From: Comamonadaceae bacterium
GTDB lineage: Bacteria > Pseudomonadota > Gammaproteobacteria > Burkholderiales > Burkholderiaceae_C
Direction of reading: 5' to 3'
Length of the DNA stretch: 39,082 nucleotides
NCBI GenBank assembly: GCA_947381325.1
Contig: CANCUP010000008.1
Location: 1-39,082 of the forward strand
In this document: positions 1-8,959 of the stretch, piece by piece
How the letters are laid out: each line of letters starts with the position of its first letter
Position numbering within the stretch: the stretch's first letter is position 1
Made by a program: the position numbers and the translations under genes
Notes under the pieces: model-generated
Told to the model about the DNA's origin: nothing
Database searches by the model: none
What the model saw: only the letters and a program-made list of their open reading frames with translations

Positions 1-296
1 CCGCAGCCAACCAAGCCTGCCGTTTGCTCAAAACCTTGTCCAACGCTGACCGCTTGATGCTCTTGTGCCAGCTGGCACAGGGAGAGTGCTGTGTGAGCGA
101 GCTGGAAGCCTTGTTGGGCATCGTGCAACCCACTTTGTCGCAACAACTCGGTGTGTTGCGCGATGAACAGTTGGTGCGCACCCGCCGTGAAGGCAAAAAC
201 ATTTATTACCAAATCAACAGTGACATCGCTTTGCATGTCATGCAGGTTCTGTACACCCAGTTGTGCGGCATCAACGCCAAGGAGACCACATGTTGA
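1..296 (+). CDS. ArsR-family thiol-sensing repressor, BigR/SqrR-like (5' end outside window)
   Basis: Winged-helix DNA-binding repressor. The reading frame is open to the first base (frame starting at base 3, reading AANQACRLLK), and this matches the N-terminal part of the intact paralog at 22611-22922, so the true start lies upstream. The recognition-helix region (SELEALLGIVQPTLSQQL) and the wing (RREGKNIYYQI) are typical of ArsR proteins. Cysteines in LLCQL and TQLCG are 66 residues apart, the same spacing as the persulfide-sensing pair described for SqrR and BigR; an extra CC follows the first. By family knowledge it should repress in the reduced state and release DNA on tetrasulfide bond formation. 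Its stop overlaps the next gene's ATG (ATGTTGA), so it is translationally coupled to the RND pump genes it probably controls. Confidence 0.87.
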   Translation, partial: AANQACRLLKTLSNADRLMLLCQLAQGECCVSELEALLGIVQPTLSQQLGVLRDEQLVRTRREGKNIYYQINSDIALHVMQVLYTQLCGINAKETTC

Positions 297-1375
297 ACCC
301 CTCATTGAGCCACCGATGGTTTGTCACGTTGAGCTTGGCTGGTGCCTTAGGAAGTGCCTGGGCCGCAGACCCTGTGCGTGTGCCGGTGGTCACCGCAGGC
401 CCCAAGTCGGTGGCAACCGGTGTCGAGATCGACGGAGTGGTGGAGCCCATCAAGCAAAGTTTGGTGTCAGCGCAAGCGTCAGGCCGTGTGTCGGCCCTGG
501 TGGTCAAGGCGGGCGACCATGTCAAAGCGGGGCAACTGTTGGCCATGGTGGACGACCGCGAAACCCAAACCGGCGTGCAACGCAGCCAGGCCCAGTGGGT
601 GCAAAGCGACTCGGAGTTGCGCAACGCGCAATTGAATGTGTCGCGCACCCGTGATTTGCAAGCCAAGGGCTTTGTCAGCCAAGCGGCACTCGACACCGCC
701 GAATTGCAGCTCAAAGCCGCACAAGCTGGGCGTGACCAAGCCAGTGCGGGGGCGCGTCAGTCGGCCTTGTCGCAAGAGTTCACCCGTGTCACTGCGCCTT
801 ACGATGGCTATGTGTCGGACACCCTGGTGCAAGCGGGTGATTTGGCCGTGCCTGGCAAGCCGCTGCTGAGCATGTATGCGCCCACGGCCTACCGCGTGGT
901 GGTGCGTGTGGGCGTCTCGCAACTGGCCAGCACACGTGCGGCCACACAGGTCGAGGTGCAACAACCCGGGTCAAGTGGGGGTGAATGGGTCCAACCCATC
1001 GCCCAGCAGTTGCTGCCCGCCGCCGACGCCTTGTCGCAAACCCTGCAATGGCGCTTGGATGTGCCCAACATGCCCGGCGCACCTTGGGTGCCGGGTCAGC
1101 AAGTGCGCGTGCGCTTTGTGGGTGGCGCCAGCCAGCGCATCACGCTGCCTGCAACGGCCGTGCTGCGCCGTGGTGAACTCACTGCGGTGTATGTGGCTGG
1201 CGGCTCTGGTTTTGTCATGCGTGTGGTGCGTTTGGGCAGCCAGCTGGGGCAAGGCCAGGTCGAGGTGTTGGCGGGTTTGCTGCCGCAAGACCGCGTGGCC
1301 GTGGACCCCGTGCAAGCGGGCTTGCTGGGCGCACAACCCGAAGCCACCGTTCCTGCCTCTCGCTCCAACAAATAA
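290..1375 (+). CDS. RND efflux system periplasmic adaptor (membrane fusion protein)
   Basis: 361-residue HlyD/AcrA-type adaptor that links an inner-membrane RND pump to an outer-membrane channel. The ATG at 290 is chosen because AAGGAG (279-284) sits just upstream and the start overlaps the stop of the ArsR gene. Residues 1-25 form a signal peptide (cleavage near AWA-AD). A split biotinyl-lipoyl-like domain (GRVSALVVKAGDHVKAGQLL, then TRVTAPYDGYVSDTLVQAGD) flanks a helical hairpin, followed by beta-barrel and membrane-proximal domains. The pump gene follows 9 bases later. No TolC-like outer-membrane factor is encoded in the window, so the channel must be shared or lie upstream. The substrate cannot be read from the sequence; control by a thiol-sensing ArsR protein suggests a sulfur-stress role, which is an inference. 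Confidence 0.9.
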   Translation: MLNPSLSHRWFVTLSLAGALGSAWAADPVRVPVVTAGPKSVATGVEIDGVVEPIKQSLVSAQASGRVSALVVKAGDHVKAGQLLAMVDDRETQTGVQRSQAQWVQSDSELRNAQLNVSRTRDLQAKGFVSQAALDTAELQLKAAQAGRDQASAGARQSALSQEFTRVTAPYDGYVSDTLVQAGDLAVPGKPLLSMYAPTAYRVVVRVGVSQLASTRAATQVEVQQPGSSGGEWVQPIAQQLLPAADALSQTLQWRLDVPNMPGAPWVPGQQVRVRFVGGASQRITLPATAVLRRGELTAVYVAGGSGFVMRVVRLGSQLGQGQVEVLAGLLPQDRVAVDPVQAGLLGAQPEATVPASRSNK

Positions 1376-1384
1376 GGCCAGGTC

Positions 1385-4300
1385 ATGCACCCACAGCCAT
1401 CAAACGCTCAAACCCTCGGTGTGTCGGGTCGCATCGCAGCGGCTTTTCAGGCCAATGCCCTCACGCCTTTGCTGGCCTTGGTGGCACTCTTGCTGGGCCT
1501 GTTTGCCGTGCTCGTCACACCGCGTGAAGAAGAGCCGCAAATCAACGTCACCATGGCCAATGTGCTGATTCCCTTCCCCGGGGCGAGCAGCGTCAACGTG
1601 CAAAACATGGTGGCCAAACCGGCAGAGCAGGTGTTGAGCCAAATTGCCGGCGTAGAACATACCTACGCGGTGTCACGCCCCGGCGTGGCGGTGCTGACGG
1701 TGCAGTTCAAAGTGGGCGTGCCACGCACGGAGGCCTTGGTGCGTTTGTACGACGTGCTCAATGCCAACCAAGACTGGTTGCCACGCGACCTGGGTACCTT
1801 GCCCCCTATCGTCAAACCCAAAGGCATTGACGATGTTCCCGTACTGGCGCTCACTTTGTGGAGCCCCGACAGCAGCGCCGCTGTGGACTTGGCGTTGGTG
1901 GCACAAAGCTTGGAGACCGAACTCAAAGCGGTGCCTGGTACGCGCGAGGTGCAAACCATCGGGGGTCCGGGCCGTGCCATCCATGTCTGGCTGGACCCGG
2001 TGCGCTTGCGCGACCGGGGCTTGGATGTGTTGAGTTTGCAAGCCACTTTGCGCGCTGCTAATCTGGCCATGCCTGCGGGCAGTGTGATCGACACCCGCTC
2101 AGGAAATGGGCCGGGCAACGGATCGGCCCATGGACACATGCTGACGGTGCAAGCCGGTGAGTTTTTACGCAACGCCGACGACGTGGCCGACCTCGTGGTG
2201 GGCACCTCCCAAGGCAAGCCCATCTATCTGCGCGAAGTCGCGCGGGTGGAGGCGGGTGCGCAACTGCCCCAGCGCTATGTGTGGTTCACCCCCGGTGCGG
2301 CTGCGTTGGCCGCCAGCGACAGCGCATCAGCCGCATCAGCCGCATCAGCGAATGCTGCCACCGGCCAGGTCTATCCCGCCGTGACGCTGAGCGTCACCAA
2401 AAAGCCCGGTGAAAACGCGGTCGATGTGTCGCGTGCGGTGCGTGCCCGTGTGGACGCCTTGCGCAACACCCTCATCCCCGACGGTGTGCAGGTGTCGGTC
2501 ACGCGCGACTATGGCGAGACCGCCGCCGAAAAGGCCAACAAGCTCATCCAAAAGCTGGCCTTTGCTACAGGCTCGGTCATCTTGCTGGTGGGCTTGGCGC
2601 TCGGTCGCCGCGAGGCGGTGATTGTGGGCAGCGCCGTCATCCTCACGCTCACCGCCACCTTGTTTGCCAGTTGGGCCTGGGGCTTCACGCTCAACCGCGT
2701 GTCGCTGTTTGCGCTCATCTTCTCGATTGGCATCTTGGTGGACGACGCCATCGTGGTGGTGGAAAACATCCACCGCCACCAAGGCCTGCATCCGAACAAA
2801 CCACTGCACGAGATCATTCCTGTGGCGGTGGACGAAGTGGGTGGCCCCACCATCTTGGCCACGCTCACCGTCATTGCGGCCTTGCTGCCCATGGCTTTTG
2901 TGTCGGGCCTGATGGGCCCCTACATGAGCCCCATCCCCATCAATTCGAGCCTGGGCATGGCCATCTCCCTCGCCATCGCGTTCACCGTGACCCCTTGGTT
3001 GGCCTTGAAGCTGATGCGCAGCGGGCACAGCCACGCAACGCACGCAGTTCAGCCTGCCACAAGCAGTGTTAAGCCTCAACTCGATGCCTTGTTCGCGCGT
3101 GTGCTCACACCGTTCTTGCACAGCGCCAAAAAGCGTTGGCAGTTGTTCGCGGGCATCGTGGTGGCACTCATGCTGTCGGTGGGGCTGACGGCGGTGCAGT
3201 GGGTGGTGCTCAAGATGCTGCCCTTTGACAACAAGAGCGAGTTCCAGCTGGTGGTCGACATGCCGGCGGGCACCCCGCTAGAGAACACCGCTGCCGCCTT
3301 GCATGCCCTGGGGGCCCACTTGGCCCAACAGCCTGAGGTGCGCGACCTGCAAGGCTATGCCGGCACGGCCAGCCCCATCACTTTCAACGGCTTGGTGCGT
3401 CAGTACTACCTGCGCTCTGAGGTGGAGATGGGCGACTTGCAAGTCAATCTGGTGGACAAACACCACCGCAGCGAAAAAAGCCATGCCATCGCGCAGCGCC
3501 TGCGCCCCGCGCTTGAAGCCATTGCCAAAGCCCACGGCGCGCGCATCAAGCTGGTCGAAGTGCCGCCGGGCCCGCCGGTCATGAGCCCCTTGGTGGCCGA
3601 GGTCTATGGGCCCGACGAAGCCGGGCGTCAAGCCTTGGCGCGTCGCATCGCCACAGCCTTTGGCCAGACGGTTGACATCGTGGGCATCGACACCACCTTG
3701 AAAGAAGACGCACCGCGTGCCCACTTGGTGGTGCTGCGCCAACGCGCCGAGACCTTGGGCGTGTCAGTGGCTTCTCTTGCGCAAACTTTGCAAGGTGCGC
3801 TCTCGGGTTTAGATGCAACCTATCTCCACGACGACCACAGCAAATACCCCGTCCCGGTGCGCCTGCAATTGCCGCGTGAATCGCAGGTGGGACTCGATCA
3901 ACTGCTGGCCTTGTCTGTGCGTGCCAGCAACGGGCGTTTGGTGCCCGTGTCTGAGCTGGTGCGCGTCGAGCGCGACGTGATTGACAAGCCTCTGTTCAGC
4001 AAAGACCTCAAGGGTGTGAGCTATGTGCTGGGTGACATGGCGGGCACCTTGGATTCACCGCTGTATGGCTTGTTCGCCATTCGCCCCCACCTGCGCGAAG
4101 CGACTTTGCCCGGCACGGGCGAGTTGGCCGAGTACTGGATTCAAGCACCCACCGACACCTACCGCCAATACGCCATCAAGTGGGACGGGGAGTGGCAAAT
4201 CACCTACGAGACCTTCCGCGACATGGGCGCTGCCTACGGCGTGGGGCTGATCTTGATTTACCTCTTGGTGGTGGCGCAGTTCAAGAGCTACCGCACGCCC

Positions 4301-4702
4301 TTGGTCATCATGGCGCCGATTCCCTTGACCCTCATTGGCGTCATGCCGGGCCATGCCTTGTTGGGCGCGCAGTTCACGGCCACTTCCATGATCGGCATGA
4401 TCGCGCTGGCCGGCATCATCGTGCGCAACTCGATTCTGTTGGTCGACTTCATCGAGCTTCAAGTGGCGCAAGGCATGCGCTTTGAGCAAGCTGTGGTGTC
4501 TGCCGCTGCGGTGCGCGCCCAACCCATTGCCTTGACGGGTTTGGCCGCCATGATCGGTGCCTTCTTTATCTTGGATGACCCCATCTTCAACGGTTTGGCC
4601 GTGTCTTTGATCTTCGGCATCTTGGTCTCCACCTTGCTCACGCTGGTGGTGATTCCGGTGCTGTATCACGCGCTGTACCGCAAGCGCCATGTTTCGGTGT
4701 GA
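1385..4702 (+). CDS. RND efflux pump, inner-membrane permease
   Basis: 1105-residue proton-driven RND transporter of the AcrB/HAE superfamily. TM1 lies near residues 24-42, followed by the first large periplasmic domain. The TM4 charge motif LVDDAIVVVEN is near residue 453, and a second periplasmic domain and a mirrored C-terminal membrane half complete the usual duplicated architecture. The length is normal for the family. Residues about 313-322 are an Ala/Ser-rich stretch encoded by a perfect 9-bp tandem repeat, probably a surface-loop expansion. The gene is the third in the arsR-adaptor-pump-DUF2892 operon. Compared with antibiotic pumps, the wording of several motifs is closer to the group annotated simply as 'efflux RND transporter permease' in betaproteobacteria; substrate unknown. 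Confidence 0.93.
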   Translation: MHPQPSNAQTLGVSGRIAAAFQANALTPLLALVALLLGLFAVLVTPREEEPQINVTMANVLIPFPGASSVNVQNMVAKPAEQVLSQIAGVEHTYAVSRPGVAVLTVQFKVGVPRTEALVRLYDVLNANQDWLPRDLGTLPPIVKPKGIDDVPVLALTLWSPDSSAAVDLALVAQSLETELKAVPGTREVQTIGGPGRAIHVWLDPVRLRDRGLDVLSLQATLRAANLAMPAGSVIDTRSGNGPGNGSAHGHMLTVQAGEFLRNADDVADLVVGTSQGKPIYLREVARVEAGAQLPQRYVWFTPGAAALAASDSASAASAASANAATGQVYPAVTLSVTKKPGENAVDVSRAVRARVDALRNTLIPDGVQVSVTRDYGETAAEKANKLIQKLAFATGSVILLVGLALGRREAVIVGSAVILTLTATLFASWAWGFTLNRVSLFALIFSIGILVDDAIVVVENIHRHQGLHPNKPLHEIIPVAVDEVGGPTILATLTVIAALLPMAFVSGLMGPYMSPIPINSSLGMAISLAIAFTVTPWLALKLMRSGHSHATHAVQPATSSVKPQLDALFARVLTPFLHSAKKRWQLFAGIVVALMLSVGLTAVQWVVLKMLPFDNKSEFQLVVDMPAGTPLENTAAALHALGAHLAQQPEVRDLQGYAGTASPITFNGLVRQYYLRSEVEMGDLQVNLVDKHHRSEKSHAIAQRLRPALEAIAKAHGARIKLVEVPPGPPVMSPLVAEVYGPDEAGRQALARRIATAFGQTVDIVGIDTTLKEDAPRAHLVVLRQRAETLGVSVASLAQTLQGALSGLDATYLHDDHSKYPVPVRLQLPRESQVGLDQLLALSVRASNGRLVPVSELVRVERDVIDKPLFSKDLKGVSYVLGDMAGTLDSPLYGLFAIRPHLREATLPGTGELAEYWIQAPTDTYRQYAIKWDGEWQITYETFRDMGAAYGVGLILIYLLVVAQFKSYRTPLVIMAPIPLTLIGVMPGHALLGAQFTATSMIGMIALAGIIVRNSILLVDFIELQVAQGMRFEQAVVSAAAVRAQPIALTGLAAMIGAFFILDDPIFNGLAVSLIFGILVSTLLTLVVIPVLYHALYRKRHVSV
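2323..2349 (+). repeat. 9-bp tandem repeat, three perfect copies, inside the RND pump gene
   Basis: CGCATCAGC is repeated three times without mismatch. The unit is a multiple of three, so copy-number change would add or remove three residues (Ser/Ala-rich) without breaking the frame. It falls in a periplasmic loop of the pump. Confidence 0.9.
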
Positions 4703-4722
4703 TTTTTTAAAAGGAGTCTGTC

Positions 4723-4974
4723 ATGACTGTTGAGCGTTATATCCATGTGATCGCGGGTTTTTTCATCATGGCCTCGTTGGCCCTGGGGGTCGAACAAAGC
4801 CCACTCTTTGTGAACCCTTGGTTCTTGGCCTTCACCGCATTTGTCGGCTTGAACTTGTTTCAGTTTGGCTTTAGCAACATGTGTCCCATGGGCTATGTCT
4901 TGCGCAAGCTCGGGGTGCCAGATGACAAGCCTGTTGAGCATCAGGCGCTGGCCACAGCTTCTGAATCCGTCTGA
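4723..4974 (+). CDS. DUF2892 (YgaP-like) small inner-membrane protein
   Basis: 83-residue protein with two hydrophobic segments (about residues 8-23 and 32-50) and a conserved NMCP motif after the second, as in DUF2892 proteins and the membrane domain of the E. coli sulfurtransferase YgaP. A strong AAAAGGAG precedes the ATG. It lies 20 bases after the RND pump stop and is the last gene of that operon. DUF2892 proteins are repeatedly found with sulfide-responsive ArsR regulators, rhodaneses and YeeE/YedE transporters; their biochemical role is not established. A second member is encoded at 24890-25087, near the other BigR-like operon. Confidence 0.85.
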   Translation: MTVERYIHVIAGFFIMASLALGVEQSPLFVNPWFLAFTAFVGLNLFQFGFSNMCPMGYVLRKLGVPDDKPVEHQALATASESV

Positions 4975-4998
4975 AAGCTTCAGGTGCTCAAGATCAAC

Positions 4999-5015
4999 AC
5001 TTGAGGCGCTCAAGT
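4999..5015. terminator. Inverted repeat between converging DUF2892 and prenyltransferase genes
   Basis: ACTTGAG and CTCAAGT form perfect 7-bp arms around GCG, overlapping the prenyltransferase stop codon. A further CTCAAG at 4987-4992 can pair with the left arm as an alternative hairpin. There is no T-run, so factor-independent termination is uncertain, but the position between two convergent genes fits a bidirectional transcription end. Confidence 0.35.
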
Positions 5016-5933
5016 CGTGATTGACCTGGCACCGACCAGCACGGCAGACAACAAGGCTGCGTACCAGAGGACCAAGCGAAACACATCGAACAACAATGCG
5101 TTGTAGTCGCTGCCGCATGCGCAATGCGGCAAGCGGCGCATCAGTGCGATGGCTTTTGGCAGCAGCAACAAGGGCACTAAAAACAGCAAGTTTGTGGTCA
5201 GTAGGGCCATGGCCACGCTCAATGCAAACGGCAAACACAGCCATGCGCACACCACACGCTCAGACGCCTTAGCACTCAGCACCACGGCCAATGTGCGGCG
5301 ACCGACCAAGCCGTCATGCATGCGGTCGCGTTGGTTGTTCACAGCCAGCGCTCCCGCCGACAAACTGCCCACGGCCTGCGCAGCCAATACCCCCAGTGCG
5401 GTGATCTGGTGAGACAGCAGCCACTGCGTGCCCAGCACGGCCACCCAACCAAAAAATACCCACACCGTGACTTCACCCCAAGCGGTGTAGGCAATCGGTT
5501 TGGGTCCGCCCATGTAGGCCAAAGCCGCCACCAGCGAGCTCATTCCCAAGACCAGCACCACCCAGCCACGGGCCATGACCAAGCTCAGACCCAACGCGGT
5601 GGCGATCACGCTCAGCAGCACAATGGCCATTCGTACGGTTTTCACACTCAGCCAAGCATTGGCTGTCGCCCGGGGCAAACCACTGTGGTGTCCCACTGTG
5701 GCACAGCCTCTGGCGGTGAAGCCCGCATCGTTTTGTAAATTGGTGATGGCTTGCATCAACAAGGCTGCAGCAAGCGCCATCAGCGTGAGTTGTGCTGGCA
5801 CTTCACCAGTCTGAAAAAACACCACACAAGCACCGACCCACACGGGACCCACAGCCAAGACCAAGCTGGCAGGTCGCAAGGCCGTGGCCCATGCTTTGAC
5901 TGCGCTGGGAGGAGGGGGCATGTCTTCGGTCAC
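5010..5933 (-). CDS. UbiA-superfamily prenyltransferase, MenA-like
   Basis: 307-residue integral membrane protein with 8-9 predicted helices, resembling 1,4-dihydroxy-2-naphthoate prenyltransferase (MenA) of menaquinone synthesis. The second Asp-rich motif is intact ([10 protein letters not shown], residues 199-208, with GRRT following). The first motif begins correctly (NLQND, 65-69), but the later acidic residue of the usual NDxxDxxxGxD pattern is replaced (AGFTARGC). That change may alter prenyl-diphosphate/Mg2+ binding or the acceptor. No other menaquinone gene is nearby. The start is GTG at 5933 with AAGG upstream; ATG at 5921 is an alternative. It is transcribed divergently from the sulfate-binding protein gene. 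It could be a MenA paralog prenylating another aromatic acceptor. Confidence 0.8.
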   Translation of the reverse strand: MTEDMPPPPSAVKAWATALRPASLVLAVGPVWVGACVVFFQTGEVPAQLTLMALAAALLMQAITNLQNDAGFTARGCATVGHHSGLPRATANAWLSVKTVRMAIVLLSVIATALGLSLVMARGWVVLVLGMSSLVAALAYMGGPKPIAYTAWGEVTVWVFFGWVAVLGTQWLLSHQITALGVLAAQAVGSLSAGALAVNNQRDRMHDGLVGRRTLAVVLSAKASERVVCAWLCLPFALSVAMALLTTNLLFLVPLLLLPKAIALMRRLPHCACGSDYNALLFDVFRLVLWYAALLSAVLVGARSITT

Positions 5934-6046
5934 CGGGCCTTAGATGTTTAGGTCATTTAGAACTGAGAACTCTGTCGTTCCCTTTTGAAGCGGGCGATCA
6001 CAGAATCCATCCATCGCAATTTTCGATGCATTCCAAAGAGATTCTC

Positions 6047-7086
6047 ATGATCCAACGCAAACACTTCCTCACCAACCTCGTCGCAGCTGGCGTATTGGCC
6101 TTTGCGGGTTTGACCGCAACCCAAGCACTTGCACAAACGCCTGCCCAAACACCCGCACCCGTGAGCTTGCTCAACGTGTCGTATGACCCCACCCGCGAGC
6201 TGTATGTTGAGTTCAATGCCGCTTTCGCCAAGCACTGGAAAGCGCAGACCGGCCAAGACGTGAGCATCAAGCAGTCGCACGGTGGCTCGGGCAAACAAGC
6301 GCGTTCGGTGATCGACGGCATCGACGCCGACGTGGTCACGCTGGCGCTGGCGGGTGACATCGATGCCTTGGTCAAAACGGCGGGCTCATTCCTGCCGACT
6401 GGCAAAAGCGCTTACCCCACAACGCGTCGCCTTACACCTCCACCATCGTGTTGGTGGTGCGCCAGGGCAACCCCAAAGGCATCAAAGATTGGGACGACCT
6501 GGCCAAGCCCGGCATCAGCGTGATCACGCCCAACCCCAAAACCTCGGGGGGCGCACGCTGGAACTACTTGGCGGCGTGGGAGTTTGCCAAACGCAAATAC
6601 GGCGGGGACGCCAAAGCCAAAGACTTTGTGGCCCAGCTCTACAAAAACGTGCCCGTGCTCGACACTGGCGCACGTGGCTCGTCCATCACCTTTGCGCAAC
6701 GCAACCAGGGCGATGTGTTCATCTCGTGGGAGAACGAAGCGCACCTGCTGGAAAAAGAATTTGGCAACAAGGTCGACATCGTCTACCCCTCCCTCAGCAT
6801 CTTGGCCGAACCTCCCGTGACGGTGGTGGACAAAACCGTGGACCGCAAAGGCACACGCAAAGTGGCCGAGGCGTATGTGAACTACCTCTACACCGACGAA
6901 GGCCAAGACATTGCGGGTAAAAACTTCTACCGCCCCATCTCGCCCAAAGCCCAGGCCAAGTACGTCAAGCAGTTGCCCAAGCTGCCTTTGTTCACCATCG
7001 ACCAAGCCTTTGGCGGCTGGGCCAAAGCCGACAAAGACCACTTTGCCGATGGCGGCAGCTTCGATCAGATTTACCTGAAGAAATAA
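6047..7086 (+). pseudogene. sbp: Sulfate ABC transporter periplasmic binding protein, frameshifted
   Basis: Sulfate/thiosulfate-binding protein of the CysTWA uptake system. The ATG at 6047 follows AAGAG and begins a signal peptide (residues 1-29, ALA-Q). The N-terminal part ([42 protein letters not shown]) runs to about codon 111. Near 6377-6382 the frame must drop one base; the next frame continues with [18 protein letters not shown] and then [18 protein letters not shown] to a normal C-terminus ending at 7086. The unshifted frame ends at 6523 in unrelated residues. Family similarity runs across both halves with nothing else missing, so a single base deletion in a GC-rich run, or a sequencing error, explains it. 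The matching permease genes lie at 17893-20767. Confidence 0.85.
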
Positions 7087-7091
7087 GGCCT

Positions 7092-7832
7092 TCAGTGCCC
7101 AATCACCTTGGCCAAAAACGCCTGGGTGCGCGGGTGCTGTGGTTGGTCAAAGAACACCGCAGGCGGGGCTTGCTCAACGATCTGGCCCTGATCCATGAAG
7201 ATCACGCGGTCGGCCACGGCCCGCGCAAAACCCATCTCGTGGGTGACGCACAGCATGGTGATGCCTTGTTCGGCCAAGCTCACCATCACGTCCAGCACCT
7301 CTTGCACCATCTCGGGGTCGAGGGCCGAAGTGGGTTCGTCAAACAACATGATCTGTGGCGTCAGGCACAGCGCGCGCGCAATCGCCACACGCTGCTGCTG
7401 CCCGCCTGAGAGTTGCAGCGGAAACTTGTGCGCTTGCTCGGCAATGCGCACACGCTCCAGTTGCTGCATGGCACGCTCACGCGCTTGAGCGGGGGAGAGT
7501 TGGCCCACCCAGATGGGCGAGAGGGTCAGGTTGTCTAGCACGCTCAGGTGCGGAAACAGGTTGAACTGCTGAAACACCATGCCCACTTGGCGACGCACTT
7601 GCTCGATGGCTTTGACGTCGTCGCGCAGTTCAATGCCTGCCACTTCCAGCAGGCCTTCTTGGTGTTCTTCCAAACGGTTGATGCAACGGATCAGGGTCGA
7701 CTTGCCCGAGCCGGATGGGCCGCAGATGACCACGCGCTCGCCGCGTGCAATGTCCAGGTTGATGTCGCGCAGCACATGAAAGTCGCCAAACCATTTGTTG
7801 ACCTGGTCGAAACGGATGATGGGGTCGGCCAC
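7092..7832 (-). CDS. aapP: Amino-acid ABC transporter ATP-binding protein
   Basis: 246-residue ATPase of the polar amino-acid uptake family (GlnQ/AapP). Walker A is GPSGSGKS, the Q-loop lies in [11 protein letters not shown], the signature is LSGGQQQR, Walker B is IMLFDEP with the D-loop SALD, and the switch is [11 protein letters not shown] at 7832 is preferred over an upstream TTG at 7853 because AAGGAG lies six bases before it. It is the last gene of the aapQ-aapM-aapP unit, 17 bases after aapM, and ends 5 bases from the converging sulfate-binding protein gene. It energises the AapQ/AapM channel at the inner face of the membrane. Confidence 0.93.
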   Translation of the reverse strand: MADPIIRFDQVNKWFGDFHVLRDINLDIARGERVVICGPSGSGKSTLIRCINRLEEHQEGLLEVAGIELRDDVKAIEQVRRQVGMVFQQFNLFPHLSVLDNLTLSPIWVGQLSPAQARERAMQQLERVRIAEQAHKFPLQLSGGQQQRVAIARALCLTPQIMLFDEPTSALDPEMVQEVLDVMVSLAEQGITMLCVTHEMGFARAVADRVIFMDQGQIVEQAPPAVFFDQPQHPRTQAFLAKVIGH

Positions 7833-7849
7833 TGGGCACTCCTTGGGGG

Positions 7850-8959
7850 TCAACGGTGTGACACCTGGCGTTCAACCCACAGGCTGTAGCGCGACAGGCT
7901 CAAGCAAAAAACAAAGTAAATCAGCGTGATGAACAGGTAGCCTTCGATCTTGAAAGGCCGCCAGTTCGGGTCACCTTGCACCGCCAGCCCGAGCGAGCCC
8001 GACAGCTCGTACAAGCTCACGATGGTCACCAGCGAGGTGTCTTTGAAGATGGCGATGAAGTTGTTCATCAGGCCCGGCACCACATGCGCCAGGGCTTGCG
8101 GCAACACCACCAAGCGTTGCGTTTGCCAATAGCCCAGGCCCAGTGTGGCAGCAGCTTCCAGCTGCCCCCGTGGAATGGCTTGCAAGCCGCCGCGCACAAT
8201 TTCGGCGGTGTACGCGGCCGAGAACAAGGTGATGCCCACCAACACCCGCAGCAGCACATCGGGCGAGGTGCCTGTGGGCATGAGCAGCGGAAACATGAAA
8301 CTCGCCATGAACAGCACCGAGATCAGCGGCACACCGCGCACCAGCTCGATGTAGGTGATGCACACACTGCGAATGGCGGGCATCTGGCTTTGCCGTCCCA
8401 GCGCCACCAGCACCCCCAGCGGAAATGCCAGGCCGATGGACAAGCTGGCCAGCATCAAGGTCAGCGGCAGGCCACCCCACTGGTCGGTCGAGGCAGTGCT
8501 CAACCCAGTGGGCACGCCCCACCAGCTGCCGCCCCCCATCAAGCCAAAAAACAGCAGCCACACGCACGCCCATGCCACGGCCAAACCACGCTTCCAGTAC
8601 GCCGGCACACAGCTGAGCACCAGCAACACCACCAAAGCCAGCGTGGCCAACACCGGACGCCACTGTTCATCAAACGGGTAGCGGCCCAGCAAGATCAGGC
8701 GGTATTTTTCAGCCACCACGCCCCAGCAGGCGCCGCTGCCGCGCACGGCTTGGCAGCTGTCGGCGTCGGGGCGGAACACCGCGTGCCACAGGCCCCACTC
8801 CATCGCGGGTGGCAAGCACCACGCCAGCCAGGCGATCAGCACCACAGACACCAGCGCGTTGCCGCGCGTGCCCCACAGGTGGCGTTGGCACCAGGCCCAT
8901 GCGCCGCCGTGTCGAGCGGGCGGGGTGCGGGCGGCGATCAGTTCAGCAGGCTGCGCCAT
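7850..8959 (-). CDS. aapM: General L-amino-acid ABC transporter permease AapM
   Basis: 369-residue HisM-type permease. The long N-terminal membrane part with an extra periplasmic segment (through [10 protein letters not shown]) is typical of AapM rather than of short HisM proteins. The cytoplasmic EAA loop is [21 protein letters not shown]. The ATG at 8959 overlaps the aapQ stop codon, showing translational coupling. The frame is open further upstream, but that extension is out-of-frame aapQ sequence and is not credible. With AapQ it forms the heterodimeric channel for general amino-acid uptake. Confidence 0.92.
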   Translation of the reverse strand: MAQPAELIAARTPPARHGGAWAWCQRHLWGTRGNALVSVVLIAWLAWCLPPAMEWGLWHAVFRPDADSCQAVRGSGACWGVVAEKYRLILLGRYPFDEQWRPVLATLALVVLLVLSCVPAYWKRGLAVAWACVWLLFFGLMGGGSWWGVPTGLSTASTDQWGGLPLTLMLASLSIGLAFPLGVLVALGRQSQMPAIRSVCITYIELVRGVPLISVLFMASFMFPLLMPTGTSPDVLLRVLVGITLFSAAYTAEIVRGGLQAIPRGQLEAAATLGLGYWQTQRLVVLPQALAHVVPGLMNNFIAIFKDTSLVTIVSLYELSGSLGLAVQGDPNWRPFKIEGYLFITLIYFVFCLSLSRYSLWVERQVSHR

